Shown here in pieces: positions 11,044 to 22,340 of a stretch of DNA of 64,000 nucleotides (position 1 is its first letter; the number at the start of each line of letters is the position of its first letter). The stretch is taken from NCBI GenBank assembly GCA_907165275.2, contig OU015663.1:3112501-3176500 (forward strand), given 5' to 3'. The stretch is from Zygaena filipendulae (Eukaryota > Arthropoda > Insecta > Lepidoptera > Zygaenidae). Made by a program: the position numbers and the translations under genes. The notes beneath the pieces were generated by a model. The model ran no database searches and was not told the origin of the DNA. It saw nothing but the letters and a program-made list of their open reading frames with translations.

Positions 11044-11430
11044 GAAGAAGAATTCTCAACGAAGTCGGAGTTCGTGAGGTTGTAATCTTTGGATCTACTG
11101 AACCGATTTTGAAAATCTTTTCTCTTATAGGAATCTAAAGTTATCCTGAGTGATATAGGGTACTTTTTATCCCGGAATTCCTGCGGGTACTCCGAAATTA
11201 CCGCGAGTGAAACCGCGGGGGTCAGCTAGTATTTTATGAAGAGCTAAAGTTTGTGAGTTTGTGACGTTGTAGGGAGAAATCTCTGGATCTACTGAACCGA
11301 TTTTGAGATTTCTTGCACTTATAGGAAGCTACATTAGTCCTGAGTGACATAATTGTAGGGTACTTTTTATCTCGAAATTCCCACGGATACTCTGAATTTA
11401 TCGCGGGTGAAACCGCGGGGGACAGCTAGT
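11044..11430 (-). repeat. Two dispersed repeat R copies in tandem
   Basis: Both lie on the minus strand. Unit 1 ends GGGGGTCAGCTAGT at 11230 and unit 2 ends GGGGGACAGCTAGT at 11430. Each has GATCTACTGAACCGATTTTG, a CCTGAGTGA(C/T)ATA block and the GGTGAAACCGCGGGGG terminus. Confidence 0.8.
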
Positions 11431-13397
11431 CATATTATAAATGAGATGTTTCTGTTGTTATTTACCGGCTTAGCAGACAATTCAATTTGAATAAAATATT
11501 AGGTGGGTGCAGCCCACAAATTTTAGATAAGTGATCCATAAATAATTTTTAAGGTTCGCCGTGAATTTCGTAGAGCTCTGTTATAAAATTCGTTCCCAAA
11601 CTTTATCCGACAAGCAAATCATTAAAAAAGTACTTATTCTAATAAAACGCAGAATGGTCCAGAGCATTCGCTGGCAATTTGCGAGAGAATGAGTGGATAA
11701 ATCGTTTGCTTGCGATTTTATTCGGTAACTGTACCAATTAAGTGCCAATATTTCTAGTGGGTAGCGTGAAATTATTGCACGTAGTCTCTGGCAGGTGTAG
11801 GTAATAGGTAATGTAAACTGTACTCGTATAGTCGTATAATGGTGTTATAGTGGTAGTGAACGACGACGGTGCGTGGATTTCTCCGGATATGTCCTCCTTT
11901 CGACTTGGGTTTTACATGGAATGTAGGTACCTTCTTTGTATATATAGGCTCTACACAAGGCAAATATTTGGCAACTATTTTAGAAGTTATGATTCAACGA
12001 TCATACTTGGTCCACGCCTGTCTCATTCTAAACAAGGGAATCACAAGTAGCGATATATTTTCAGGACTACATTATTATCATTAAATCCATAGTAAAATAG
12101 TAAAATTTTGTTTAATTTGTATGTTTGTTCGTTCAAAAATTAACTACTTAGGTATAGTCAATATTTTTTTTAATTCTTTAATTTATAAGAAGCTAACGTT
12201 TTCCCGTGTGACCTCGAGTATTTTTGTCCCGGGATTCCCACGGAAACCTCGAAGTGCACTCACAGTACCTTGTGCACTGCTCCGCTGCACCCATGAGGGT
12301 GTTAGTATGAACATAAAAGCGCAGCTCACCTAAGTAAACGTAGGTACTTTTATAGGTATTGTATAGTGACAATTTCAATTTTACTATAGCACGGTCACTA
12401 ACTACCTAACTTCTTTAACAGAATGATTTATTATATCCCTCGTTTTGCGCTTACTACCTCCGCGCCGCAGAAAAACGAAGCCCACTGCCTCAACGTCGAT
12501 TCGACCTTGCAGATTTGACGTTGGAAAAATTCTGTGAATTATTCTTTTATGCATTATTGTGCGATAAGAGTATTTTTCACAGATGCAGATACTAAGGTCG
12601 CTTTATGAGGTCTAAGGCTGTATAAAATATCACAAAAATAATGACGGTAAAACAACAAACAACGACTAACTGTCGGATTTTCATTAAATTGTCATAAGTT
12701 TTGACACTGCCAGACTACAAGATTACCTTCTCTCTGATGCTAGGTACATAATGTGAATAAACAAACATATTATTAATAAAAAAAAAGATTTAGTAAATGA
12801 TTAGGTATCTAAAAAGTAAAAAAGACGAAAGAATATTTTGATGAAAAAATTTAAAACCTATTTTCTTGGTACCAATCAATGTTCGGACATTATTCGGATA
12901 TTTCAAAACTTCGCTGCGGAAATTAATAAATCCTAGATGCTGGAACCTTCATTTTATACCCGTCTGCGAACGGTAAGTAAATCTCAAACAGCTTTATGCA
13001 GATTAATTTTAGCAGACTGCAGAATCGTTCATTTATTATTAGTTACGGAACGGGAAAGTTGTCAGTAAACACCAGTAAACATAGATCTGAGGCAAAGCAA
13101 TAAATGCATGCCATGCATTAACTTATTTTATCGAGTGAGTTTTTACTCGATAGATATGATATAATTTTTTGTTGAGTTAAAAATTATACTGTTTGGCTAA
13201 TATATTTTGTTACGCAAAGGTAAAACAGTATTTTTTTTATGAATATATGAATTCAAAATAGGTATCCTACCTACGTAACTACTTTGTAATTTGAAAAATT
13301 AAAATATTTTACACAATATGTTCATAGAAGTGATTGAGCTTCAAATTTTACTGGTGACCATACTGAAAATAAGAAATTGAGGTTAATATAATATATC
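11431..13397. other. No gene seen; AT-rich sequence
   Basis: Short ORFs around 11772-12378 show no domain and overlap each other on both strands. A R-like scrap (GTCCCGGGATTCCCACGG) occurs near 12226. Confidence 0.55.
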
Positions 13398-13728
13398 CCA
13401 CCAAAAAAAAACTGACAAAAAGTTATCAGATCTCATGTAGAGCCAAGCTTATAATTCTACACACCCTAACTCTGCAAGGCCTAACTTTTCAAACTCTATA
13501 CCTTAGTCAGAATTTGTGACTTGGCCATTTCGCTCCATTCACATGAGCGTAAGGTGAAAAATTTATCCACTGTTAATTAGTTTTCTGTTATACAAAGGTT
13601 CTTGAAGTAACGAAACGGCCAAGCCACATATTCTGACTAAGGTGTAGAGTTTGAGAAGTTAAGCCTTGTAGAGTTAGGTTGTATAGAGTTATAAGCCTGG
13701 CTCTACATGAAAATGTTTTTGGTGTGAT
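13398..13728. mobile_element. Foldback element / MITE with ~100-bp inverted arms
   Basis: The left arm from 13434 (CATGTAGAGCCAAGCTTATA) is the imperfect reverse complement of the right arm ending at 13709 (AAGCCTGGCTCTACATG). Pairing continues through CTAACTCTGCAAGGCCTAAC and CCTTAGTCAGAAT…GGCCA. Short flanking CACCAAAAA / TTTTTGGTG pairing suggests the ends lie near 13398 and 13728. Non-coding. Confidence 0.75.
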
Positions 13729-14170
13729 TTTATTTCTTTTTGTAAGTCAAAATTGCGGAATTCTCATACAAATTTCCTTCTCCTAGTTTAAGGCGCTGGG
13801 GGATAAAAGTTACAAGTTTTATAATTTTTTTGTTGTTTGTGTACTAATACTAGCTTACATACCAAATTTCAGCTTTCTAGGACATTAGGAAATACCCTAA
13901 TAATTTTGATGATCATCAGTGAGTCAGTGACGAAATCAGGGTTTTTTAGATATCAATATTCAATAAAATCTATAGTATAAGAGCTATGTAATTAAAACTT
14001 TATATGTTTGATAAGTCCGCTATTGACAACATATCCCGAGAATTTCGTTTATTTGGTATAATCAGAACCAAAGTTATAAGGGTTCAAAAAAACGATGAAG
14101 CGCTTCGAGAAAAGATAGGTAGTGCTCCCGCTTCGCTTGGCTCGTCTTAGCGGGGGCACTACCGTGCCCC
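13729..14170. repeat. Unassigned repeat-like segment with GC hairpin
   Basis: Ends in a strong hairpin at about 14118-14163, GGTAGTGCTCCCGC pairing with GCGGGGGCACTACC. The GC-rich hairpin in AT-rich DNA resembles a transposon terminus, but no second copy lies in the window. Confidence 0.4.
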
Positions 14171-15150
14171 CATATGTATAATAATACCTATATATACCTA
14201 TATGTTTGCTTTAAATTAATGCTTTTACACAACTCCATCAACGTACAGTTGAAAACGGAAGTAGCTTAACAGTTGTAAGACTTGTCGTAGGTAACTTATT
14301 CGAATAATAATAACGTTGAAACTTCAATAACTGTTCAATTATTAATTTCTATACCGACCGTACTTATAATTTGCAATATCTCGAAGTCGAACTGCGAACA
14401 GCTGAGTAAGCATGAGACTGATCGATGTGCAAAAGTTGGTAGTAATTTTGTCAATTTTTGGCTACTTCTAATCATATACTATTTCAAACCGCGCGTATTT
14501 CGAGATTCCCTCGGATATTAATAGTATAAAACCTCTTCCAGAGGAAATCCTATAAATGAAAGTGAATATAACCGCATTAAAATCCTTAATTAAATGAACA
14601 GTGAGACAGTGCATGGTGCGGTTAGCGACTCTACCATTTTAAATATCTGAGTTTTTGGCGTGCGTATAATTATATTGTGTAGTGTGTACTAAACTTAATC
14701 AAGAACGTTTCTTGAGCATGACGATTGGTAGCTATCCCACCGCTAACAGGCTGGCTGCAGACGTAACTTTCACATTTTTTTGCGTGAGCAACTAATTACG
14801 TACAGTACACAGCGTACATGTCTGTCCCGGCGGCCTTAATTCAACCGTAATAAAAAGAAACAGACAAATTGACAAAGCTGTAAAAATGACAATTTCCAAA
14901 CAGAACGCGACAACCGCAGATAACTACTTATCTATAGACCACGACGTCTCTCATCTCATGTCTCGACAACTATTTGGGAAATAGTAGGTAAGTATGTACC
15001 TATATAAATGCGAGTAAACAAATAGAAAAGACGCGCGCAATTTAAAATCTTAGTGTAGCGTAGCAAAGAAAATAAACAAACCTCTTGATAAAAACGTGTC
15101 GCTCCAGATTTACTTTGTTCAATATCCTCACAATTGTTGAAAACCACTGA
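14171..15150. other. No gene seen
   Basis: AT-rich; short ORFs only. No recognised element. Confidence 0.5.
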
Positions 15151-15153
15151 AAA

Positions 15154-15560
15154 TTATTTTTCACTGTGTGCACTTGGTAAGTGTGAAACGGTCACTCGCG
15201 TCGCGTATGTTTTCTCTTGGTGTGATCGTTGATACGTGCGCCGCGGTCGCTCGTCTATTGGAGACTGGCTGGGCTGGTTGCATGGCTGGTCGTGACTCGT
15301 GGAACGCAACGACGGCGCCCGAATCAAGGCCATGCAGAACGCTTTTGATCCCATTTCCCAACCAAGTGGAAAGTGTTCATATCCGCGATCCGTGCCCCTT
15401 TCGGACAAGTGTGGGAGAAAGCACCAAAAAAAAGCCAACCTTATCTCTGTGAGTCATTCGACGAGATGATGCCACGCTGTATCCGTTTTGGTCAATGTCA
15501 TCGGATTGATATTGAAAGTGAGAGAACCGGTCCAAAGGCGCTTAAAAGTTTGGTCGCACA
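15154..15560. other. GC-richer block with overlapping ORFs, unassigned
   Basis: About 400 bp clearly GC-richer than its surroundings, open in several frames on both strands (94 codons each way). I recognise no domain in any frame. It may be a host exon, a promoter/CpG region or a transposon remnant. Confidence 0.3.
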
Positions 15561-15689
15561 ATAAAAAGTTTATCGCTTTCAAGTATACGTGGGTAGCAAT
15601 TACTGTTTTATGTCTCTGAAAGCAGTTTAAAGTTTCAGTGACCCTGAATTAAGTGCGACTACGGTTTGAATTTTTTGCAATCTAGAAAT

Positions 15690-15812
15690 CTAGAAATCTA
15701 GCCTACCTGAAGGTTGACTGGCAGAGAATGCCACTGTGGCATTAAGTCCGCCTTTTGTACCATGATGTGCATAAAGTTTAAATAAATAAATAAAAAAATA
15801 AAATAGCTGATC
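15690..15812 (+). mobile_element. LINE 3' UTR fragment (same family as 62115-62675)
   Basis: Shares AGAGAATGCCACTGTGGCAT, TAAGTCCGCCTTTTGTACCA and TGTGCA with 62586-62655, and ends in an (AAAT)n tail. Only the 3' UTR survives, a typical 5'-truncated insertion. Confidence 0.75.
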
Positions 15813-16467
15813 TAAAAAAATAAATTCGGAATTTAACGTTTTCTTTCTTTCTTGTTTTCTAAATATGTACATGGTATGGTTGAATGTGGAGCAACGGCGA
15901 AGTATTGCCGCAGTGCACTTATGTGGAACTGGGGGAGTGTCATCGACCCTATCTGAGGACGCGGAGAGTGTCGCCTCTCGAGCGTCGGAGACGAGAGGTG
16001 ACCCGGCCCGACCCCCTTCGGGCGATTGCAACACCAAGACGTCATAAGCTCATAACATTGTTGACGAAACAATACTTACCGCTCGCTGTGCCGTTCAAAG
16101 AGGTTAATTGCGAATATTTCACCTGAAGTCTACGTGAAATATTAGGTATGCTATTTGTTTTATGAGCCAAAGACTACGGTTGGCCCCAACAAATGTTTTT
16201 AACCTAAATGCCTTCATTCAGAGTTCATTAGTCTATAATAATATTCCCCTGTAATATTTTTAATAAGGTGTAAGGTGGTGTAAGGTGCATAATGCAGTTT
16301 TTTTAACATTTTGCAAACAACAACACTTTCAATATTAAACAGATTTTACGGAATTCAACTAGGTATTAAATCAAATCCTTTTAAGTTTATTTAATAGCGG
16401 TGAATGTATATGATCTTAGCAAATAGTCGGTGGATACTTTTAATTCTGAAGAGTTCAGAATATTCCA

Positions 16468-16534
16468 AAATTCATACGACAACAGCCAGTATAGTAGTTG
16501 CTTACTACTATACTGGCTGTTGCCGTATGAATTT
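16468..16534. repeat. Near-perfect 31-bp stem hairpin
   Basis: AAATTCATACG…CAACAGCCAGTATAGTAGT pairs with ACTACTATACTGGCTGTTG…CGTATGAATTT across a 5-nt loop TGCTT with one mismatch. It could be a tiny MITE relic or a small-RNA precursor. The strand of any transcript is unknown. Confidence 0.8.
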
Positions 16535-16806
16535 AGTTTGGAGGTAAATATGATGATGTTTAGAAAATAAATTTAAATAAGTGATAGTGAAGTGTATTTT
16601 GTGTGCACAATACTTATAGAATGACTCCGCTAGATGCAGTGCGGAGATGTATCTATGCCGAGTGGCGACGTCAGCGTGTGTCAACCTCTCCTTCGAACTT
16701 TCTAAACAAAGATAACGACGCGTTATGCAATATATCCAGCGTCTCGGTGCAGATCGCTGACGTCACTGTAAAGTTCCTTGACCGGGACGTCACTTCTTTA
16801 TTATAA

Positions 16807-16870
16807 ACTAGCTGTGCCCCGCGGTTTCACCCACGTGAGTTACGGAATTCCCACAGATACTTTTTTATTA
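16807..16870 (+). repeat. Dispersed repeat R, truncated copy
   Basis: ACTAGCTGTGCCCCGCGGTT start with GAATTCCCACAGATAC, then the similarity fades. Confidence 0.65.
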
Positions 16871-16976
16871 AATACAAGTAGCCTAAGTTATTCCTTATCA
16901 CATCAGCTAATTTGGAATTACAAACATACACTTGAATTTTATTTATTTGTATAGATGTATATCTAAATATAGAAGA

Positions 16977-17602
16977 CTAGCTGACCCCCGCGGTTTCACC
17001 CGCAGTAATTTTGTAGAGTACCCGCGGGAATTCCGGGGTAAAAAGTACCTTATATCACTCAGGGTCACTTAAGCTACCTATAAGTGAAAGAATTTTCAAA
17101 ATCGGTTCAGTAGATCCAGAGATTACAACCTCACGAATTCCGGAGCTCCCTCGGGAATTCCGGGATATAAAGTACCCTGTGTCACTCAGATTCACAGTAG
17201 TTTTTTAAATGTAAAAGAATTTTACATTTATAGAAATCAGTTCAGTAGATCCATAGATTACTGCCCTCTACAACCTCACAAACTCACAATATCTGGAGTT
17301 CCCGCAGTAATTCTAGGATAAAAAGTATCCTATGTCACTCAAGATTACTGTAGCTTCCTATAAGTTAAAGAATTTTCAAAATCGGTTCAGTATATCCAGA
17401 GATAGCTGTTCCCTCGTGATTTTACCCACGGAAAATTCAGAGTTCCCGCGGGAATTCCTGAATAAAAAGTACCCTATGACACTCAGGATCACGGTGGCTT
17501 CCTATAAGTGAAAGAATTTTCAAAATCGGTTTAGTAGATCCAGAGATTACCCCCTACAATGTCACAAACTTACAAACTTTTGCTCTCTATAATATTAGTA
17601 TA
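16977..17602 (+). repeat. Head-to-tail array of about four R units
   Basis: Starts CTAGCTGACCCCCGCGG. The block GGGAATTCC-GGATAAAAAGTACC…CACTCAGG…CCTATAAGTGAAAGAATTTT recurs from about 16977, 17140, 17287 and 17405, each followed by AAAATCGGTTCAGTAGATCC. A single terminal TATAATATTAGTA lies at 17588-17600. Confidence 0.8.
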
Positions 17603-18186
17603 ATTATGTATAGAAAAGAAAGGTATGTTTGTGTTTGCGCCATTTTTTAAAGATTTTGTGGTTCTTTTCATGGAGTAAGCTACACTAACACAATTAATGT
17701 ATTGTTTTTTTACAAACAACTGATAAACCTAAATCTGGACATGAAAAACATACGGTCGGATCTCAACATGCGTCCATAAACAAAAAACTAATATTCAAAT
17801 AATTCCTCTATTTTATGACTTTTTCGATTATTTTTTTTTTTGCTAAAAACGACTGCTTAGTTAGGTTGTTTATATCAACGAAGACAAATAACAAAATATT
17901 TCCTTAAATTCAAGTGAAATGTTGAATTGTGTTAATGTTCTTGCCCCTTGCAAATCCGGGTCATAGTTGACACCGAAAGGCGCATGTCCTAAGTGATAAC
18001 AGGGTAACGATTACCTTGTATTTTGTATATATATTTTTTTTAATTAAGTGTATGAAATATCTTCGAAGATTTATAATTTTTAATGAAAGGTGCCACATAT
18101 AACACACATAAAATATTTTTTTTACTATGCTGTCCATAGTAAAAAAAATATTTTCAATTATTCATAACCATCCATTTTTAGTTAGA
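17603..18186. other. No gene seen; short palindrome
   Basis: AT-rich. An imperfect palindrome at 18110-18152 (AAAATATTTTTTTTACTATG with CATAGTAAAAAAAATATTTT) is the only structure. Confidence 0.5.
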
Positions 18187-18187
18187 A

Positions 18188-18356
18188 TTAGCTGTGCCCC
18201 GCGGTTTCACCCGCGGAAATTTCAAAGTTCCCGAGAGAATTCCGAGATAAAAAGTACTCTATGTCCTTCTCTGTATCCCTAACGTATGTACAGATGGTTA
18301 TCGGTTCAGCCATCAAGGCGTGAAAGTTACTTTCGCGTTTATAATATTAGTAGGGA
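18188..18356 (+). repeat. Dispersed repeat R copy
   Basis: TAGCTGTGCCCCGCGGTTTC start, TCCGAGATAAAAAGTACTC core and TTTATAATATTAGTAGGGAT end. Confidence 0.8.
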
Positions 18357-18659
18357 TAAAAAAAACTGTCTACAATCATCACGCAATATTTTTTTATTTG
18401 GGTGCTCGTTTTTTAAATATATCCACATTAATTGCCAGCGTGAAAGCAAAGTAAGTCGCTTCAGCTTGTAACTAAGCCCAAGCATCAAGAAATAAATACG
18501 GCGTCAACGGATATGCGGTGGGAAAGTTCTTTATACTTTTATGCTGTCGTGAAAGTATAGGTACCATAATTATACTGTTCAGGCGCAGACTACAGCCACC
18601 GAATAGACCCACTGCTGCACCGGCAATGGACCGTTATGACGTGGTTATGACCATTACCA

Positions 18660-19012
18660 GCTGTTCCCCGCGGTTTCACCCGCGTCACTTTTGGAGTGAC
18701 AAACAAACAAATATATAAACTCGCATTCGGATTCTTATGGGTGACTCTCCTCTTATGGGTGCTCCGCGGTTACACCTGCAAGAGTTTCGGAGTTTCCGCA
18801 GGAACTATGCCTGATGATAACTGTAGCCTAATATTCTCCTTATAACATCAGCTATCTGCGAATAAAAGTCCCGTTAAAATCTGTCCAACCGTTTTAAGAC
18901 ATGGTACCTATACAACGTTGAACGTGTATGCATTTTAAGATGATCGATTGGTGAAGTTAATGCGTGAAAGCATACAAACAAACAAACTCACTTTCGCATT
19001 TATAATAGTAAA
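18660..19012 (+). repeat. Two adjoining partial R copies
   Basis: First copy CAGCTGTTCCCCGCGGTTTC to about 18740; second GTGCTCCGCGGTTACACCTG to TTTCGCATTTATAATAG near 19012. Confidence 0.65.
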
Positions 19013-19356
19013 GTCATGAAGGATAAGTATTAAGGATTACTCGACTAATGTATGTACATAAGTATTTCAATTCATATCATACTTAGACCCCATTTTAATC
19101 ACCATCTACGAATATTGTGATTATTCTCTACACTATTGTCAATGTATAGCGGTTCATAAAATGCATCTTACCTTTCCTACATCTATATTCTATAAGAAAT
19201 TTTGGATGGGCAATCAACCGGCAATCAACAAAACCGGTATTTGAGTTTAAACCCGACAAAATCCCGTAAACGCCCAGGATTTTATCGGGTTTAAACCCGG
19301 TGCTTGGGTTGCATGCCCATCTACATAAATTAGCAATACTTACATTTACATACTAA

Positions 19357-19580
19357 CTAGCTGTCCCCCGCGATTTCATCCGCTGTAATTTCGGAGTTCC
19401 CGCGGAGGTTGCGGGAAAAAAGTACTCTATGTCCTTCAGTTCCAGAGGGAATTCCGGGATAAAAACTATCCTATCTTTTAAGTTGGACCATATTATAAAT
19501 GGTTGCAAAATTTTATCAAAATCCGTTCAGTAGTTTCGGAGTCCATCGCGGACAAACAACGTGACACGTGATTTATATAT
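19357..19580 (+). repeat. Dispersed repeat R2 subfamily copy
   Basis: Starts CTAGCTGTCCCCCGCGATTT and ends GACAAACAACGTGACACGTG ATTTATATA. It contains an internal partial duplication of the CGGGAAAAAAGTACTC block. The same ends, in reverse, occur at 53341-53530 and 53531-53763, so this is a distinct subfamily. Confidence 0.8.
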
Positions 19581-19875
19581 CGTCATAGTCGTAGAAAAGT
19601 GACGCATCTGACAAATGTGAAACTTTACAGGGCAGTCATTTCAAATAATTAGGTTAGTTTTTTCGACATAACATTTTTATTTCTTATTACATATTTATGA
19701 AACTTGGCATACAATTAAAAAATGGAGTTGGTTTTTAAACGGCATAAAAATATTTGTTAATTATTGTACAGTTTTCTAGAAAAATCACATGCTTCATTTT
19801 TCTTTGGAGTCAACATGGTCACAAAGCATTAACAGACATTGTTCTTCGGAAAATTACTGCTCAAAAAATGACGGA

Positions 19876-20520
19876 TAAAGAATAAGAATAAGAATAAATT
19901 TATTAACCATAAGTTTTCTTTACATCGAGTGAATTATGGATCCCGCAATAGGTCAAGCCTGAATCTGGGGATCCGTCTTTACGACTTACAGTTATGGATA
20001 AATCAACTATGAATAACCTAAATAGATATGTATTGAAATATTAATATGACAAAAAGTACACACACACATATGCATTAGTCATAAGCACTTACAAACGAAC
20101 AACAAAGTCAAGCCTGAGCACCTAATAACTTCTCAGTGTCATCATATGATAAAGACATTAGCTTCCCTCACCGTGCATTCCTGAATATTACAGTTTTTTA
20201 TTACCTGGTTGTAAATGTAGGTCGAAGAAAAAGGATTGAAACGTTTAGCAAAAGCGGTGTTATTGTTTGGCAGTGGGATCCTAAAAACACGCTTACACAA
20301 GAGTTCTCTGTAATTTGCTGCGCATAACACCTTTTTATGTTTTGATAGTGATTGCCTAAAAATGTACAGCTGACGCACACTAAGAACCTCAGCTTCCTTA
20401 TATAGGGATATGGTTGGGTACCTAAAGGGTTTCTTGTACATTACTTTTAATACTGAGCGTTGTGCTCTTTCTATATCTATCATTGCCGATTTGTATGAGT
20501 TGCCCCAACAGGTAATACAG
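19876..20520 (-). pseudogene. LINE 3' end with RT C-terminal coding remnant
   Basis: The minus-strand frame from about 20520 to 20142 reads CITCWGNSYKSA then ERAQRSVLKVMYKKP, the post-catalytic region of a non-LTR reverse transcriptase. The 3' UTR ends in a (TTATTC)n tail at 19883-19905. The element is 5'-truncated at about 20520, so it is dead. Confidence 0.75.
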
Positions 20521-20995
20521 TACTATCCAATCATGTTCTATGGTTTTACTTTGTAAAATTATGACGGATATGTTACTTGTCATATTATATTTTGAACATG
20601 GTCAGTGGGTAGGCACTTAGGCAGGTAGCCGATAAGTAAATAGGTAAATTGATATCGTAGATGGGGGTAGGTAGGGTATCTGAAATAAAACAGACTATTT
20701 TGTCGTACTCTTTTTTAATCAATGTAATAAACGTTAAGTTTAAAAAGATAAATATTCTATTGTACAAAATCAGATTCATTATTATCATCAGGAACATTAC
20801 GTCTATGAGTTAAACTTCTAAAAAAGTTATGATATTTGGCAGGTATTATTAAAGAATCGCAAAGACTAATAAGATCTTTATATTTATCATTACCTACTGA
20901 ATGGAATAAGACCCACATAAGCCTTGTGTAAAGTTTAATTATTGTAATTTCTAGTTTCCTTTCGAAGTACAATGGCCATGCAATTATCAGATAAT

Positions 20996-21218
20996 CCTAG
21001 TAATATTATAAACGCGAAAGTTTGTAAGTATGTATGGATGGATGGATGGATGGATGGATGTTTGATACTCTTTTACGCAAAAACTACTGAATGGATTTAA
21101 ATGAAACTTTACAATAATATAGATTATACATCAGATTAACACATAGAGTACTTTTTATCCCGGAATTCCCGCGGGAACCCTGAAATTAACGCGGGTGAAA
21201 CCGCGAGGCACAACTAGT
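20996..21218 (-). repeat. Dispersed repeat R inserted in transposase pseudogene
   Basis: Minus orientation: starts (plus-strand view) CCTAGTAATATTATAAACGC, carries a (GGAT)n microsatellite at 21033-21060, and ends GGTGAAACCGCGAGGCACAA CTAGT. Confidence 0.85.
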
Positions 21219-21591
21219 TATAGCATACATTTACCGGATTTTATTACTCTGAGTCCCATCGACACAAACTTCCTTTTGTCCAAGTAACTTTATTGCCATT
21301 TGTACTTTTGACCCAGTTCTTGATTTTTAGCTGATTTTTAAAATCAAACACTATTGACTGATTTGACGTCTATGATTTCGTAAGAATCGCCGGTAACTTT
21401 AGACCATCGTACAAGTACCTAATTTCCATTCATCCGGTGTATAAATTGTTTTATACTCAGTAGCTCTTTCGATAACACTGTGGACAGAATCCCCTCGTTT
21501 TGGGTGTGCCCTTTTCGTCATATTATTTAGCTGCATGAGCACACATATTAAATACAATGCGATTTCGATTCTGACCAGCGCAATTGTCGGA

Positions 21592-21733
21592 CTGGGGGGC
21601 TAAGATGCGCAACGTGATAAAATTTTATCGACCCATTTTATCGATTCTCGTCGACAAAGCCATACAATATGTCGACGAGAATCGATAAAATGGCTCATTA
21701 AATATTATCGTGTTGCGCATCTTAGCCCGGCAG
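21592..21733. mobile_element. MITE family B, 142 bp, complete
   Basis: Inverted ends CTGGGGGGCTAAGATGCGCA and GCGCATCTTAGCCCGGCAG. The arms pair through ATTTTATCGATTCTCGTCGAC almost to the centre. It interrupts the transposase pseudogene exactly between KEFRF and DNCAGQN. Confidence 0.85.
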
Positions 21734-22010
21734 AATCGAAATTCTTTCACACCTTTCGATACGAACTTCTTTATGAAGTCATAAACGCAACTGGCTACTT
21801 CGTTGACTCCACGTTCATCCCACATGTAGCAATAGCCTGGTTTGCCAACCATATCGTATATACAGTGAAATTATAACATGAAAACTTTCGCTAATTTGTC
21901 CGTGAGGACACGATAAAACCTTTTGAAAATCCAAGGTAGCACAAATTATACGTCTAATAGTCTTCATCGCCGTGAGTAGGACAAAAAAAAAATCGTCACA
22001 TACTTCACTG

Positions 22011-22340
22011 TGGGTGTTTACTGGTGATGGCATAGGTATTTGTGGTGTTAAAATAGATATATTTAAGGTGGTTAAATCTGAGCTCATATTTGAGAAGGGC
22101 ACGACACTATGCCGATTTTCTGCGGGGAGTAAATATAGGGAGGATGCATTTTGATACTCGGTCATGAACGGATCTTCTCTAAGAGAATAAGTAGGTCGTG
22201 GTATGTTCGGGTTCATATTTTCATCTTTTGTTCTTTTTGTTTCGCTTATTCCTTGTTCTTCATTTGAAAAGACGTTGTAGTAAATCTGTCATCTCTTCCA
22301 AAATGTTGTGTGCTCTTGGGGGTAATGGCGAATGGCATTC
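22011..22340 (-). other. Open frame upstream of transposase pseudogene
   Basis: The minus-strand frame continues open upstream with NIPRPTYSLRED, LYLLPAENRHS and SEVCDDFFFVLLTAMKT. It may be the N-terminal part of the same element or a neighbouring MADF/BESS-like fragment. I cannot decide. Confidence 0.3.

Larger units (their letters stand above)
20761..22010 (-). pseudogene. Broken DDE-type transposase-like gene (DUF7869-like)
   Basis: On the minus strand three pieces line up in protein order. 22010-21734 includes FTVY, then GYCYMWDERGVNEVASCVYD and a KGVKEFRF segment. 21591-21240 resumes with the hallmark DNCAGQNRNR, then DSVHSVIERATE and YTPDEW, and later GNKVTW. 20990-20761 carries the C-terminal KYKDLISLC…YHNFFRSL. 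From memory this resembles an insect transposase-derived family annotated as DUF7869, with DNCxGQN near the catalytic core. A 142-bp MITE splits the first two pieces, a dispersed-repeat copy splits the last two, and frameshifts plus in-frame stops occur, so it cannot be functional. Confidence 0.7.
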
